Below, in pieces: positions 29,895 through 39,600 of a DNA stretch of 64,000 bases. This DNA comes from Clostridia bacterium UC5.1-1D10. GTDB taxonomy: Bacteria > Bacillota > Clostridia > Lachnospirales > Anaerotignaceae. Below the pieces are notes generated by a model. It worked only from the letters and a program-made list of their open reading frames with translations, did no database searches and was not told where the DNA came from. Location of the stretch: positions 1-64,000 of the forward strand of contig BBZU01000003.1 of the NCBI GenBank assembly GCA_001304995.1. The letters are read 5' to 3'. The first letter of the stretch is position 1; each line of letters starts with the position of its first letter. The translations under genes and the position numbers were made by a program.

Positions 29895-30356
29895 TTATTC
29901 TTCACCAGGATGTTTTCTATCTTTGAAAGAAGATTCCTGAGGACCTCTCTGGTCTTTTTTTGCAATATACAGGCTACCTGTTGCTCTACCACACAGTACA
30001 GGAGGTTCACATGCTGTAGCTGCTGTACCAGGTGTTGCAACACCGCTAAGATCTGCATCAGTTCTATCCAGCTGAGTTGCAACTTTCCATGCTTCAAATT
30101 TGCATGTATAGGACTGGTTACCCACTTTTTCGATCCAGCCATGGTATTCCATGAAGTCACCTACATATACAGGTGCCAGGAATTCAATATTTTCATAGCC
30201 CAGGAACAGACTGATGTCACCATCTACATAAACCATCAGTTCTGTACCAACATCACCCCACTGATCTACAATTCTTGCACCATTTACAAGACCGCCAACA
30301 TAGTGTGCATCTTTCGCACTCATCATCAGATGATGTACAACTTTTTTACCTACCAT
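29895..30356 (-). CDS. acl: Beta-alanyl-CoA:ammonia lyase-like hot-dog protein
   Basis: A 153-residue single-domain hot-dog protein. From memory it is strikingly close to the beta-alanyl-CoA:ammonia lyases of Clostridium propionicum and more distantly to 3-aminobutyryl-CoA ammonia lyase (Kal). Shared pieces are SAKDAHYVGGLVNGARIV, GDVGTELMVYVDGD, YENIEFLAPVYVGDFMEYHG and CGRATGSLYIAKK. These enzymes remove ammonia from a 3-aminoacyl-CoA, here probably giving acryloyl-CoA. An AGGAGG site precedes the ATG at 30356. First gene after a near-perfect promoter, followed by the oxidoreductase genes that could supply beta-alanyl-CoA. Kal activity on 3-aminobutyryl-CoA is the alternative. Confidence 0.85.
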   Translation of the reverse strand: MVGKKVVHHLMMSAKDAHYVGGLVNGARIVDQWGDVGTELMVYVDGDISLFLGYENIEFLAPVYVGDFMEYHGWIEKVGNQSYTCKFEAWKVATQLDRTDADLSGVATPGTAATACEPPVLCGRATGSLYIAKKDQRGPQESSFKDRKHPGEE

Positions 30357-30433
30357 AATAAACTTCCTCCTTATAATTGCTTTTGCTTTAAATTTTTTGC
30401 TTTCATTTTTCAATGATGTTTATTACAGTTTTC

Positions 30434-30462
30434 ATTATATAGAATGCCATTCTTTTTGTCAA
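30434..30462 (-). promoter_or_regulatory. Sigma-A promoter of the acl-kor-doeA operon with palindromic operator
   Basis: On the minus strand, -35 TTGACA (30462-30457) and -10 TATAAT (30439-30434) both match consensus and are exactly 17 bases apart. The spacer contains the palindrome AGAATGCCATTCT (30441-30453), so a bound repressor would block polymerase. The same palindrome with one changed centre base occurs upstream of the cyclase gene at 31372. A second, inside-out pair (TATTCT...AGAATA, about 30466-30483) lies just upstream. Confidence 0.85.
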
Positions 30463-30625
30463 TACTATTCTATATATCAGAATATATATATTTTTATTCC
30501 TATATTTGTATATATTCTATAAATTTGCGAAACATTATAAAATAGTGGTCTTATTTATTGTTTTTTTATATTCATCCTTATATTACAGAAAAAACAATCC
30601 AATTCCAAAATAATAAATCAAACGT

Positions 30626-30663
30626 AAAAAGGCTCGTTCCTCAACCTGAGCACAAGCCTTTTG
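30626..30663 (-). terminator. Terminator after the cyclase gene
   Basis: Stem AAAAGGCT (30627-30634) with AGCCTTTT (30655-30662), followed on the minus strand by a U-tract. It separates the cyclase gene from the acl promoter. Confidence 0.75.
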
Positions 30664-30683
30664 TTTATTATTTTTATTTTACT

Positions 30684-31329
30684 TCAAATAAACCATGCAA
30701 CAGCACGAACAGGAGAACCATCTGCATTTTCTATTTTCAACGGAAAACAACTAAACCAGAATAATTCACTGCCACATAAATGCAAATTTTTTTAAATTTT
30801 CTATATTAAGAATGTCTTTTTTTGCAAATAAAGCACGATGTCTCGTCAAATTTAAATCAGATACTGGATCCAGACCAATGGTATCAAAGCCAATACCTTT
30901 TAAGGAACTATTCATAATAAAAGAAAGAACCTCTTCGTCAATACAAGGATATTCTTCAAAATATTTTGAACTGCCCCAGTATTTATCCCAACCTAAATGA
31001 AAAAGAAGAAAATCTGCCTGTTCAACTTGATTTGCATATGGTAATAACTGTTCTTTTGTAATGTATTCTCCTTCTTGTAACATAGTACAGTCAATTACTA
31101 ATGCTTTCCCAATAAATTGAGAAATAGGAAACTCATCCAAAGCAGTTCTATTAGGAAAGAGATGAACTGGTGGATCAACATGTGTACCTGTATGTGTATA
31201 AAAAGATATCTTAGTTTCTTTAAAACCATCCCTGTCATACGTATTAGCATCGACAAAATCAGGTGTTTCTGTTCCTGGATAAACAGGCATTTCAGGTGAG
31301 ATAGCTTGCGTCAAATCGATAACTTTCAT
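30684..31329 (-). pseudogene. Cyclase / kynurenine-formamidase family metal-dependent hydrolase, frameshift near the end
   Basis: A member of the PF04199 cyclase family (about 215 residues) with the metal-binding motif HTGTHVDPPVH and the family block KGIGFDTIGLDPVSD. Relatives hydrolyse N-formylkynurenine, isatin and cyclic amides. The ATG at 31329 has a GGAGG site. One extra base in the A/T7 run around 30788-30795 cuts off the last 30 residues; corrected, the protein ends ...ENADGSPVRAVAWFI, the usual family C-terminus. It has its own upstream palindrome like that of the acl operon, suggesting co-regulation and a linked substrate. Confidence 0.82.
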
Positions 31330-31371
31330 AAAAACCTCCAAATAGAATTTCTTATAATTTTACCATATATC

Positions 31372-31384
31372 AGAATGCAATTCT
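31372..31384. promoter_or_regulatory. Palindromic operator upstream of the cyclase gene
   Basis: AGAATGCAATTCT, differing only in the centre from the palindrome inside the acl promoter. It lies about 45 bases before the cyclase start, where an AT-rich -10-like ATATAT abuts it, but no good -35 is visible. Confidence 0.6.
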
Positions 31385-31544
31385 ACTATTTAACATTTAA
31401 TTGTTTTCATTTCAATAAAAGAATCTTCAGCAATACTTAAGCGATACAGATATGAAGTAAATTACAAACATAAAACGTTAAAACATAAAGTCTTAACCGT
31501 TTACTAAAACCATATGATTATTTTACATATTTTGTATAGAGACC

Positions 31545-31910
31545 ACTTGTCATGGATAAGTGCTGATATATATTTTATTTTCTATATGTCTATTTTGTAG
31601 TTGAATGGATATAGAATTAAGAGTGTTCCGCAAATTGATATACTGATCTTAGTGTAAATGAAATCAGCTAGCAAATGGAAGGTCCTCATTAGCAGGCTCC
31701 TCTATACCAAGGCACGTGCAGCTAACAATAAGTTTCACCCCATCCAAATCATAGTCTCGTAACAATTGGATGAAACCGACTCAGCAAATCCTGTCCTTCT
31801 TCATGCTCTTGGCTGCTAAAAAAACTCGCTGTATTTTCCTTGTTGACTACGATATCAACCGAGATAGCACTCTTTTTCCAAATGCTCTGCCCCAGTTATA
31901 ATGCAAGTAG
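31545..31910 (-). mobile_element. IS256-family (mutator type) transposase relic, copy 1
   Basis: About 365 bases closely matching 33745-34110 in the same orientation. Read on the minus strand, both carry traces of an IS256 transposase, recognisable as SMKKDR followed by W-rich sequence and DLDGVKLIV here, all interrupted by stops and frame changes. No full element or clear inverted repeats remain. The stretch from here to 32133 holds no other gene. Confidence 0.7.
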
Positions 31911-32133
31911 ATTCTATACACATAGGCATACTAGTACCATACATCTTGTAAAAGGCGATAGCTTCACTCTTCAATATAGACATACTCTTTCTAATTCAGT
32001 TCACTAACAATGAGAAAGAAACCTTAAAACACTGATTACCATTGTCAAATAAGGATAGAAAATACTGATTAGGTATAGTATGTTAAAGAAAATCTACAAC
32101 TTGAATTTTATTATTCAGAAAGGAGCGATGTAA

Positions 32134-33127
32134 ATGAAAGCAAGTAGAATGAAAGACAAGGCTACTATCGGTGTGTGTTCTCCTTCGTTTCCAATTTCAG
32201 CAACAGAACCTATTCGTTATGAGAGAGGAATAAAATATTTAGAAAGTAAAGGTTTTCAAGTAAAAAATGGATTTTTGTATAAGAAAAATGACTTTTATCG
32301 TTCTGGAACAATAAAAGAACGAGCATCAGAATTTAATGATCTTTTATATGATGAGAACATTCAGATAATTATGACGGCAATAGGCGGCAATAATACAAAT
32401 TCTATTCTGCCATATATAGATTATGAGTATATAAAAAACACCCTAAAATAATTATCGGATTTTCTGATATCACTGCTTTGTTACTGGCGATTTATGCAAA
32501 AACGGGTTTAGTCACTTTTTACGGTCCAGATGTAGCATCATCCTTTGGAGAATTACCACCCTTTGTAGACTGGACTTTTGAAAGTTTCAACACATTCGTG
32601 AACGGTATATCTGTACCATACAATTATGAAATGCCTATTGCGTGGACAGAGGAATTTATTGATTGGAGCAAACAAGATCGAGCAAAAAACAATATTCTAA
32701 TCAATGGGTTTGTGTAAAACAAGGAACTTGTCAGGGCAGATTAATTGGAGGAAATCTGAATACAATGGAAGGCTTTTTTGGTACAGAATATATGCCGATA
32801 ATAAACAAGGGAGATATTCTATTTATCGAAGACGCCGAAAAAGACGCATATACAATAGAGCGTTCTTTCTCTTTGCTTAAACTTGCTGGCGTATTTGACA
32901 AGGTGAGCGGAATAATTTTAGGAAAACACGAAAAATTTGACGATAATGGAACAGGTAGAAAACCTTATGAAATTCTTTTAGAAGTTATAGGAGATACTTC
33001 CATTCCCATTTTAGCAGAGTTTGATTGTTGTCATACTCACCCTATGCTCACAATTCCAATTGGATGTGAAGTACTTTTAGACGCAACAAACAAAAAAATC
33101 ATCTTAATGGAAGATCCACTGAATTAA
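32134..33127 (+). pseudogene. LD-carboxypeptidase / MccF-like S66 peptidase, two frameshifts as sequenced
   Basis: A serine peptidase of family S66 (LD-carboxypeptidase or microcin C7 self-immunity type). The nucleophile motif is GFSDITAL, preceded by the conserved AIGGNNTNSILPYID. The GGNLNTMEG segment and the catalytic histidine in CHTHPMLTIPIG follow. An AAAGGAG site precedes the ATG. Runs of six A at 32433-32438 and 32685-32690 each lack one base; corrected, the protein has about 331 residues, full length for the family. The GGNN motif leans toward the MccF branch. It is the only plus-strand gene here and is bracketed by two IS256 relics. Confidence 0.8.
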
Positions 33128-33193
33128 ACGGAATTGAATTTTATTGAGTATATGACATCTAAATAATCACGATCCTCACAATAGAAACATTGA

Positions 33194-33221
33194 GCAGGAA
33201 ATCCATAAACGGACTTCCTGC
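33194..33221 (+). terminator. Terminator after the S66 peptidase
   Basis: Stem GCAGGAAATCC (33194-33204) with GGACTTCCTGC (33211-33221), one mismatch, followed by TTTTCTT. Confidence 0.8.
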
Positions 33222-33251
33222 TTTTCTTATGCTCGAAATCAGAAAGTAAAA

Positions 33252-33419
33252 ATGGAACATAAGAAACTGTATGTCATCAGGGAACAGAACGACAAAACCC
33301 ACATCGATAAGCAAATCCACCTCTACGGTTATTCCACCAACCAGATGTTTGATATATGGAGCATCCTCAGCCACTACTGGATGATCAGTAACAAGAACAA
33401 CCTTGTCCGATGTTACTGA
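33252..33419 (+). CDS. Short unidentified ORF, probably a fragment
   Basis: A 55-residue frame starting MEHKKLYVIREQNDKTHID and ending in NNLVRCY. It has no convincing ribosome binding site. The composition is protein-like but I recognise no family. Its position between IS relics suggests a leftover piece of a larger gene. Confidence 0.3.
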   Translation: MEHKKLYVIREQNDKTHIDKQIHLYGYSTNQMFDIWSILSHYWMISNKNNLVRCY

Positions 33420-33744
33420 TACGCACCAGCATTGAAAATTTATTAAGTTCTTTTGGCTTGCCTCAAGGGGACATTGCCTTCGAATAAAGTGATTGCATAT
33501 GCTTAGAAGGAACTTATTAGAAAAATCTCAAGAATTCTTTCTGAATTACGAGATAGCTTAGTGTACGAATATGCTTAGCTACATCTGTCGGATTATTTAA
33601 CAGTGTAATAAATTATATTAGGAATACAGTTATTGCGAATTTGAAAACAAAAACAGAAAATTAGTGGTTGGGATATATTGCATAAGTTTTTAATTAAAGG
33701 CTTAAAAATGATAATTTCAACAATTTAAGGAATTCTGAACAGCT

Positions 33745-34110
33745 TGACCGCTGGTCGCGGATAAGTACTGATAGTTATTTTATTTTCTATATGTCTATTT
33801 TGTGATTGAATGGGTATAGAATTAAGAGTGTTCCACAAATTGATATACCGATTCGGGTGTAAATGAAGTCAGCCAGCAAATGAAATTGCCTCATTAACAG
33901 ACTTCTCCACGCCAAGGTACATGTAGACAAGAATAAGTTTCACCCCATCCAAACCACAGTCTCACAGCCATAGGAAGAAGCTGACCCAGTTAGTCCTGTC
34001 CTTCTTCATGCTCTTGGCTTCCCAAAAAACTCGCTGTATTTTCCTTATTGACTACGATATCAACCAAGACAGCACTTTTCCAAATGCTCTGCCCCAGTTA
34101 TGATACAGGT
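33745..34110 (-). mobile_element. IS256-family transposase relic, copy 2
   Basis: The second copy of the element at 31545-31910, better preserved. On the minus strand one frame reads AKSMKKDRTNWVSFFLWL, a stop, then CGLDGVKLILV, which lines up with the conserved transposase segment around the second catalytic aspartate of IS256 family proteins. Stops and missing ends make it non-functional. Confidence 0.75.
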
Positions 34111-34277
34111 TATTACTTGATAAATTCTTCGTTTAACTATACGCATAGTTTGCCGTCTCCTTTCCGAATGATGTGGCATACCTTCGTTTTACCAGAGATC
34201 TGCAAACCATGTCTCTTTTTATTTTTTTAATTTGCGAAACTTATTGTACTTTATCCCGCTTCTACGAGGTAATGTAA

Positions 34278-34322
34278 ACGAAGCCCAGAAAGCTTTACGA
34301 GGTAATACTTTCTGGGCTTCGT
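34278..34322. repeat. Perfect 15-bp hairpin with internal direct repeat
   Basis: Arms ACGAAGCCCAGAAAG (34278-34292) and CTTTCTGGGCTTCGT (34308-34322) pair perfectly around a 15-base loop. The motif TACGAGGTAAT occurs both in the loop and just before the left arm. No U-tract follows, so it is not an ordinary terminator. The stretch up to 34502 has no gene. Confidence 0.65.
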
Positions 34323-34502
34323 ATGTACTAGAATAGCACTACAGTAAAAATTCCAGGAGATAAGTAGGTATTCAATCTGCCAATTCATTCGTATTTAAAC
34401 TTTATAAGCAGTTATATCTCTATGCATTTCTCACCATTTTGACTATTTAATATAAACACTAATATTAGGCACTATTGAAATACCGTTGCAATGGCTGAAA
34501 AA

Positions 34503-35062
34503 TTATTTTTTATGCAAAAGCTGAATCATTTTTTCGTACAATTGCATTGTTGCTTTCGCATCACCTAATGCAGTATGTCTTCCATCTACAATAATATCAA
34601 AAAATTTAAAAGCTTGAGTAGAACTATCAATTTTATCTGGTATTATACCTGCATCTTGTAAAAATTTTAATATTGAATAGGTATCAACAATTCTATGAAG
34701 AAAAATGTTGTCAAAACTTCTGCGATTATCCTTAAACATCTTCCTGATAAACTGCACATCGAACTGTGTATTATGCCCCGCTAAAGGAATAGAAACATAA
34801 TCAGCAAAATATATTTCTTTAATCTCTTCAAATTTTTTATTAAATCTTTAGGGATAATGGCATCCGCAAAATCAGAGTCCGTCAATTTATTGATCTTCTG
34901 TGCAGTTTTAGTAATATAATAGTTTTCATTTTTCAGATAATACTCTGCACTGTAATATTCTCCTACAATAGAGTCCCACACAACAAAACCGACAGACAAG
35001 AGAGAGTGTTTTTCAGGGTCTAATCCTCCGGTTTCAGTATCAATAAAGAGCAATCGAGCCAT
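34503..35062 (-). pseudogene. DnaQ-like DEDDh 3'-5' exonuclease, one frameshift as sequenced
   Basis: A compact exonuclease of about 186 residues. Exo I is FIDTETGGLDP, Exo II GHNTQFDVQF and Exo III HTALGDAKAT, so all four acidic residues and the catalytic histidine are present. One base is missing in the T6 run at 34833-34838, between DLIKK and FEEIKEIYF. It starts three bases after the stop of the membrane-protein gene upstream and must be co-transcribed with it. Small stand-alone DEDDh nucleases act in DNA repair or RNA turnover; the neighbourhood (restriction operon, IS relics) makes a defence role possible. Confidence 0.82.
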
Positions 35063-35065
35063 GTT

Positions 35066-35848
35066 TTATTTCTCCTTTATAATAATTTTATTTCCATTTT
35101 CGTCAATAGTAACAGATACACTTACCGAGGCAGATAAAATAGCATTTTTTTCTTCTTCAATATAATCATAAAAACTACCAGTTGATTCTGCCCTTATATA
35201 GGGAACAGTTGCTTTTCCTGGAGAGTGCTTAAAAAATGCCATCAAAGCAACATTATCCATCACATAATATGTGGCTTGTAAACTTTTATTATACAGATAT
35301 ACTTTTGCTCCTAATTCAGCATAATCAATTACAGCTTCATAAATTAATGATTTGGTTTTTCCAGATTTATAATTATACCTCCTATCAAATTCAGCCATAA
35401 TATCATCGTTTTCATAATCAGGCATAATAACGATAAAATTGTTATTCTTATTTATGAAATTTTGTATTGCAACCCTATTGGAATTTCTCCAAGTCTGTGC
35501 ATATGTAAAAATCGCTGTAAAATTATGTGTCTTTAATAATTCATTTTTCCAGTTAATACTTGAAAAGTCAGTATCAATATGATCAACGCCACTTTGCTGA
35601 ATGTTTTTAGAGATTTTTGCCACCTCAAATATTGATTCAGCAAATCTCTTTTTGGCGAATATCTCCCACAAAAAATTAACAAGAAATGCTGCACCAATAG
35701 TAGACACAATTGTAGTAAGGAATAATTTAATTTGCTCATCACTAGTAATCATTGGAATAAAATAAACTACACTAAGAAAAGAAACACCTGTTACAATCAG
35801 GCTGATAATAATAGTAATTAAATTTCCTTTTGTTAATTCATTATACAT
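35066..35848 (-). CDS. Two-helix membrane protein with unknown cytoplasmic domain
   Basis: A 260-residue intact protein. Two hydrophobic segments (about residues 9-33 and 41-63) precede a cytoplasmic domain of roughly 190 residues containing NFIVIMPDYENDDI, a RRYNYKSGKTKSLI segment and YVMDNVALMAFF. The alternating beta-strand/helix pattern and acidic patches would suit a nucleotide- or phosphodiester-binding fold, but I recognise no named family. It forms a tight two-gene operon with the exonuclease downstream. Membrane anchor plus nuclease partner recalls effector/sensor pairs of anti-phage systems; this is speculation. Confidence 0.7.
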   Translation of the reverse strand: MYNELTKGNLITIIISLIVTGVSFLSVVYFIPMITSDEQIKLFLTTIVSTIGAAFLVNFLWEIFAKKRFAESIFEVAKISKNIQQSGVDHIDTDFSSINWKNELLKTHNFTAIFTYAQTWRNSNRVAIQNFINKNNNFIVIMPDYENDDIMAEFDRRYNYKSGKTKSLIYEAVIDYAELGAKVYLYNKSLQATYYVMDNVALMAFFKHSPGKATVPYIRAESTGSFYDYIEEEKNAILSASVSVSVTIDENGNKIIIKEK

Positions 35849-36659
35849 TGCACTCTTTTCTCCTTTATATTTTTTGTAAAAACTATTTTCCTACAAATAA
35901 CTAACCATCAGCTTTTGCAATTTTCCATTAACAAATCGGCAAATCAACTCCAGCTTATATTGACACACGCAACTACCAATAATATTTACCTTGCTTGTCT
36001 TTGCCCAGACCAACCGCTCCATTACCAGTCCTAGGATGTACTGTAGAAGCGTGCCAAAATGCAGAACTTTCCCTCCGCTGCCCACCACACCCAAAAGACA
36101 GGCGTAGAAGACACGTAGTTCTTACACCAACTCCTATGTCATAATATCATAGTCAGCCAAAAGATTATTCACAGAACACAAATTGAGTTTATTCAGCCAC
36201 TCATAAATCTAATAAACATTCTTGACTTCAGCAATATCTTTAGGTGGATTCAAAATATACTTGCTATACAGCATAGTTTCAAAAAAAAGATGTTATGCTC
36301 GATACCTAGAGAGTCATAAATATCTCTAACACATTCACTGCATCTCGGCATCAGATTCGCAGAAAAAGAAAACTTAACCAATCGTTTCCCACTAATTCCA
36401 TAATTTCTGCCATATAGCCAATCATTTGATGGTAATTTCAAAAAAGATCTTTTGGCTTCTCGTGTAACATCTCGCTAATTCAAACGTTGTCTTTATTATA
36501 TCATACATCACTTATTCCATAAATCAAAAATCGATGCTTTCCTTTTCAAAACATAAAATGCACGAATAATTTTCAAATAAGTGAAATTTGCAAGGTGAAT
36601 TGTATTCTATATTTCAATGCTTCTTAAATTATTCTAGAGAACCTTAACCGCTTTGTTAT
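35849..36659. other. Gene-poor stretch before hsdR
   Basis: About 800 bases with only short open frames on the minus strand (35891-36094 and 36250-36441) that lack ribosome binding sites and show no recognisable family. They may be fragments of one decayed gene, as stops are few in the intervening minus-strand frames. Confidence 0.35.
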
Positions 36660-39600
36660 TTATGCTCCTACATTATCCGTCCACATCTCACACTGACTCA
36701 TCACCGTTTTCACAGCGTCTTCCATACCTTCCGGCGGATATTTATATCTCTTCAGCAAACGCTTTACTATTTTTCGCATCCCTGCTCTAGCACTTTCTTT
36801 CTTCTGCCAGTCAATGGTACGATTCTTACGCAGCATCTCGGTTAACTCTTTTGTAATCGCAATCAACTCATCGTTCTGATAGAAATCTTTGATTGCCTGC
36901 GGTTTTGTCAATGCATCATAAAACGCCAGTTCTTCCGCATTTAATCCCAACTTTTCGCCTTCTGCATTGGCATCTGCAATATCTTTTGCCAGCTTCATCA
37001 GTTCTTCGATAACTTCCTCATTGGTCAGCATACCGTTCAAATAACGATTCAAAGCACTTTGGATTCTTTCCGAAAATTTTTCTGATTTCACAACATTGGT
37101 ACGGCGATACACCGATACTTGCTCCGCAATCAGCTTTTTTAGCAATTCTACCGCAAGATTTTTTTCTTTCATGTTTGCGATTTCTTCCAAAAACTTTGGA
37201 TCAAACAGAGAAAACTCCGTCTGTACATCAGAAAAAAGATTGATTACACCTTCACTTTTGATGCTGTGTTTCAACAATTCGTTGATTCTTTCATTGATTT
37301 CTGGCAATGTCAGCTTCTTATTTTCTCCACCGGTACTAAGGCGTACCAGCATTGTTCGCACTGCTTCAAAATAAGCTGCTTCAAACCGGATTTTTTCCTC
37401 TATCAAACTGCTGCACAAAGATAACGCCTGTTTCAGAAGCAAAGCCTCTTTGATATACACATACTGCGTCCGTTCTTTTTCCGGCAGATCCGTTTCTTCC
37501 ATATTCTTGCCCAACAAAAAGTTTGTACCGCCTGTAATAGCCTTGGCTTTCTCATAATCACTGCCTGTGAAAAATACAGAATAATCATACCCAAAGAAGA
37601 AATCTCTACAAACTTCCAATTTCTCCAAGAATTTTGGATACGCTGCATCTTTAATATCCGTATCCCCATAATTCTTTTGATCCCTTGCGGTGTAGTCCTT
37701 CATTGCCTGCTTCAATGCCGATGCAATCCCCACATAATCCACAACCAAACCGCCTTCTTTATCCCGAAAAACACGGTTTACTCTGGCGATTGCCTGCATA
37801 AGGTTATGTCCAGACATGGGTTTATAGACATACATAGTAGCCAACGAAGGTACATCAAACCCCGTCAGCCACATATCCACCACAATAGCAATTTTCATAG
37901 GAGAATCATTGTCTTTGAATTTTCTAGCTAACTCTTCTTTGTGGGCTTTGTTTCCAATGACTTTTCGCCATTCTTCGGGATCATTATTCCCTTGTGTCAT
38001 CACAAGCCCTACTTTTTCTGTCCAATTCGGGCGCAATTCCAACAGTCTATTGTAAATCTTCATGGCAATAGGACGGGAATAAGCAACAATTATAGCTTTT
38101 CCTGTCAACAGATTCTCTCTGTAATTTTCGTAATGATCCAAAATATCCTTAACCAAAGAATCAATGGTTTCTTCCGCACCCAGCACAGCTTCCATCTGTC
38201 CCAGTTCCTTTTTGCTTTTCTCAATGATATAAGGATCTGTATTTTGTGCCATGATTTCATACTCTGTTTCAATGAGCCGCAGAATATGCTCGTCCAACTT
38301 CAAATGAATGACACGGCTTTCGTAATAAACCGGCTTTGTAGCGCCATCTTCCACCGCTTGTGTCATATCATAAACATCTATGTAATCCCCAAAAACTTCT
38401 GTGGTGCTTTTGTCTTTGGAAGAAATGGGCGTACCTGTAAAGCCAATATAGGTGGCGTTTGGCAGATTCTGGCGAATGATGCGTGCTGTACCCACAATGG
38501 TTTTGGCTTCGATTTCTCCCTGCTCGTTTTCCTTGATTACCACTTTTTCTGTCAAGCCATACTGCCCACGGTGCGCCTCGTCCGCCATGACCACGATATT
38601 TCTTCTTTCGGAAAGGGCTTTCTGGCTTTCCTCAAATTTCTGCATGGTCGTAAAAATAATGCCGTTTGCCTGACGGTTTGCCAAAAGCTCTTTTAAATGC
38701 TGTCTGCTTTCCACCTGCTGTGGTGTCTGGCGCAAAAAGTCCTTGCATCTTGCAAACTGCCCATAAAGCTGGTTGTCCAAATCGTTTCTGTCTGTAATGA
38801 CAACAATGGTTGGGCTTTGCAATGCTTCCTGCAAATAGTGAGCATAAAACACCATGGAAAGAGACTTGCCGCTACCCTGTGTATGCCAAAATACGCCACC
38901 TTTGCCATCGGTTTTGGTAGCGTGTTTTGTAGAAGCAATAGCTTTTTTGACTGCGAAATACTGGTGATAGCCTGCCAAGATTTTGAATGTGTTTTGTCCA
39001 TCTACATTGAAGCAGATAAAATTTTTTAGAATATCCAAAAATCTGTTTTGCTCAAAAATCCCCTCAAAGAATGTGGTAAAATCCGCAAACTGTGTATTTT
39101 CATAACTGCCGTCTGTGGTTTTCCATTCCATGAAGCGGTCTTCCCCAGAGGTAATGGTACCTGCTTTGGAAACGCTCATATCACTCATGACACAAATGGC
39201 GTTATAGATAAAAAGGGATGGGATTTCGTACATATAATTCCGTAGTTGGCGGTAGGCTGCCGAAGCGTCGGTTTCTTCTCTGGAGGGTGATTTCAGCTCC
39301 ACCACTACCAAAGGCAAACCATTGACAAAGAGCACAATATCTGCCCGTTTTTCGGAATGTTCTACCACAGTCCATTGGTTGATGGCTCTAAAGTCGTTGT
39401 TTTCCAGCGTGTCATAATCCACTAGATAGACCAAGGCAGAGCGATCCTCACCCTTTTCCTCATACTTGACAGGAACGCCATTTTGCAGATAATCCATAAA
39501 CACCATGTTTTTCTGCAACAGTGTCCCTGTTTCAAAGTTTTTCAGTTTGTAAATGGCTTCCTGTAACGCAGCTAAAGGCAAGCCCCGATTGATGCGCTCT

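Noticed and set aside
35891-36441. Two short minus-strand frames before hsdR as genes
   Set aside because: No ribosome binding sites and no recognisable family; kept only as a possible gene remnant.
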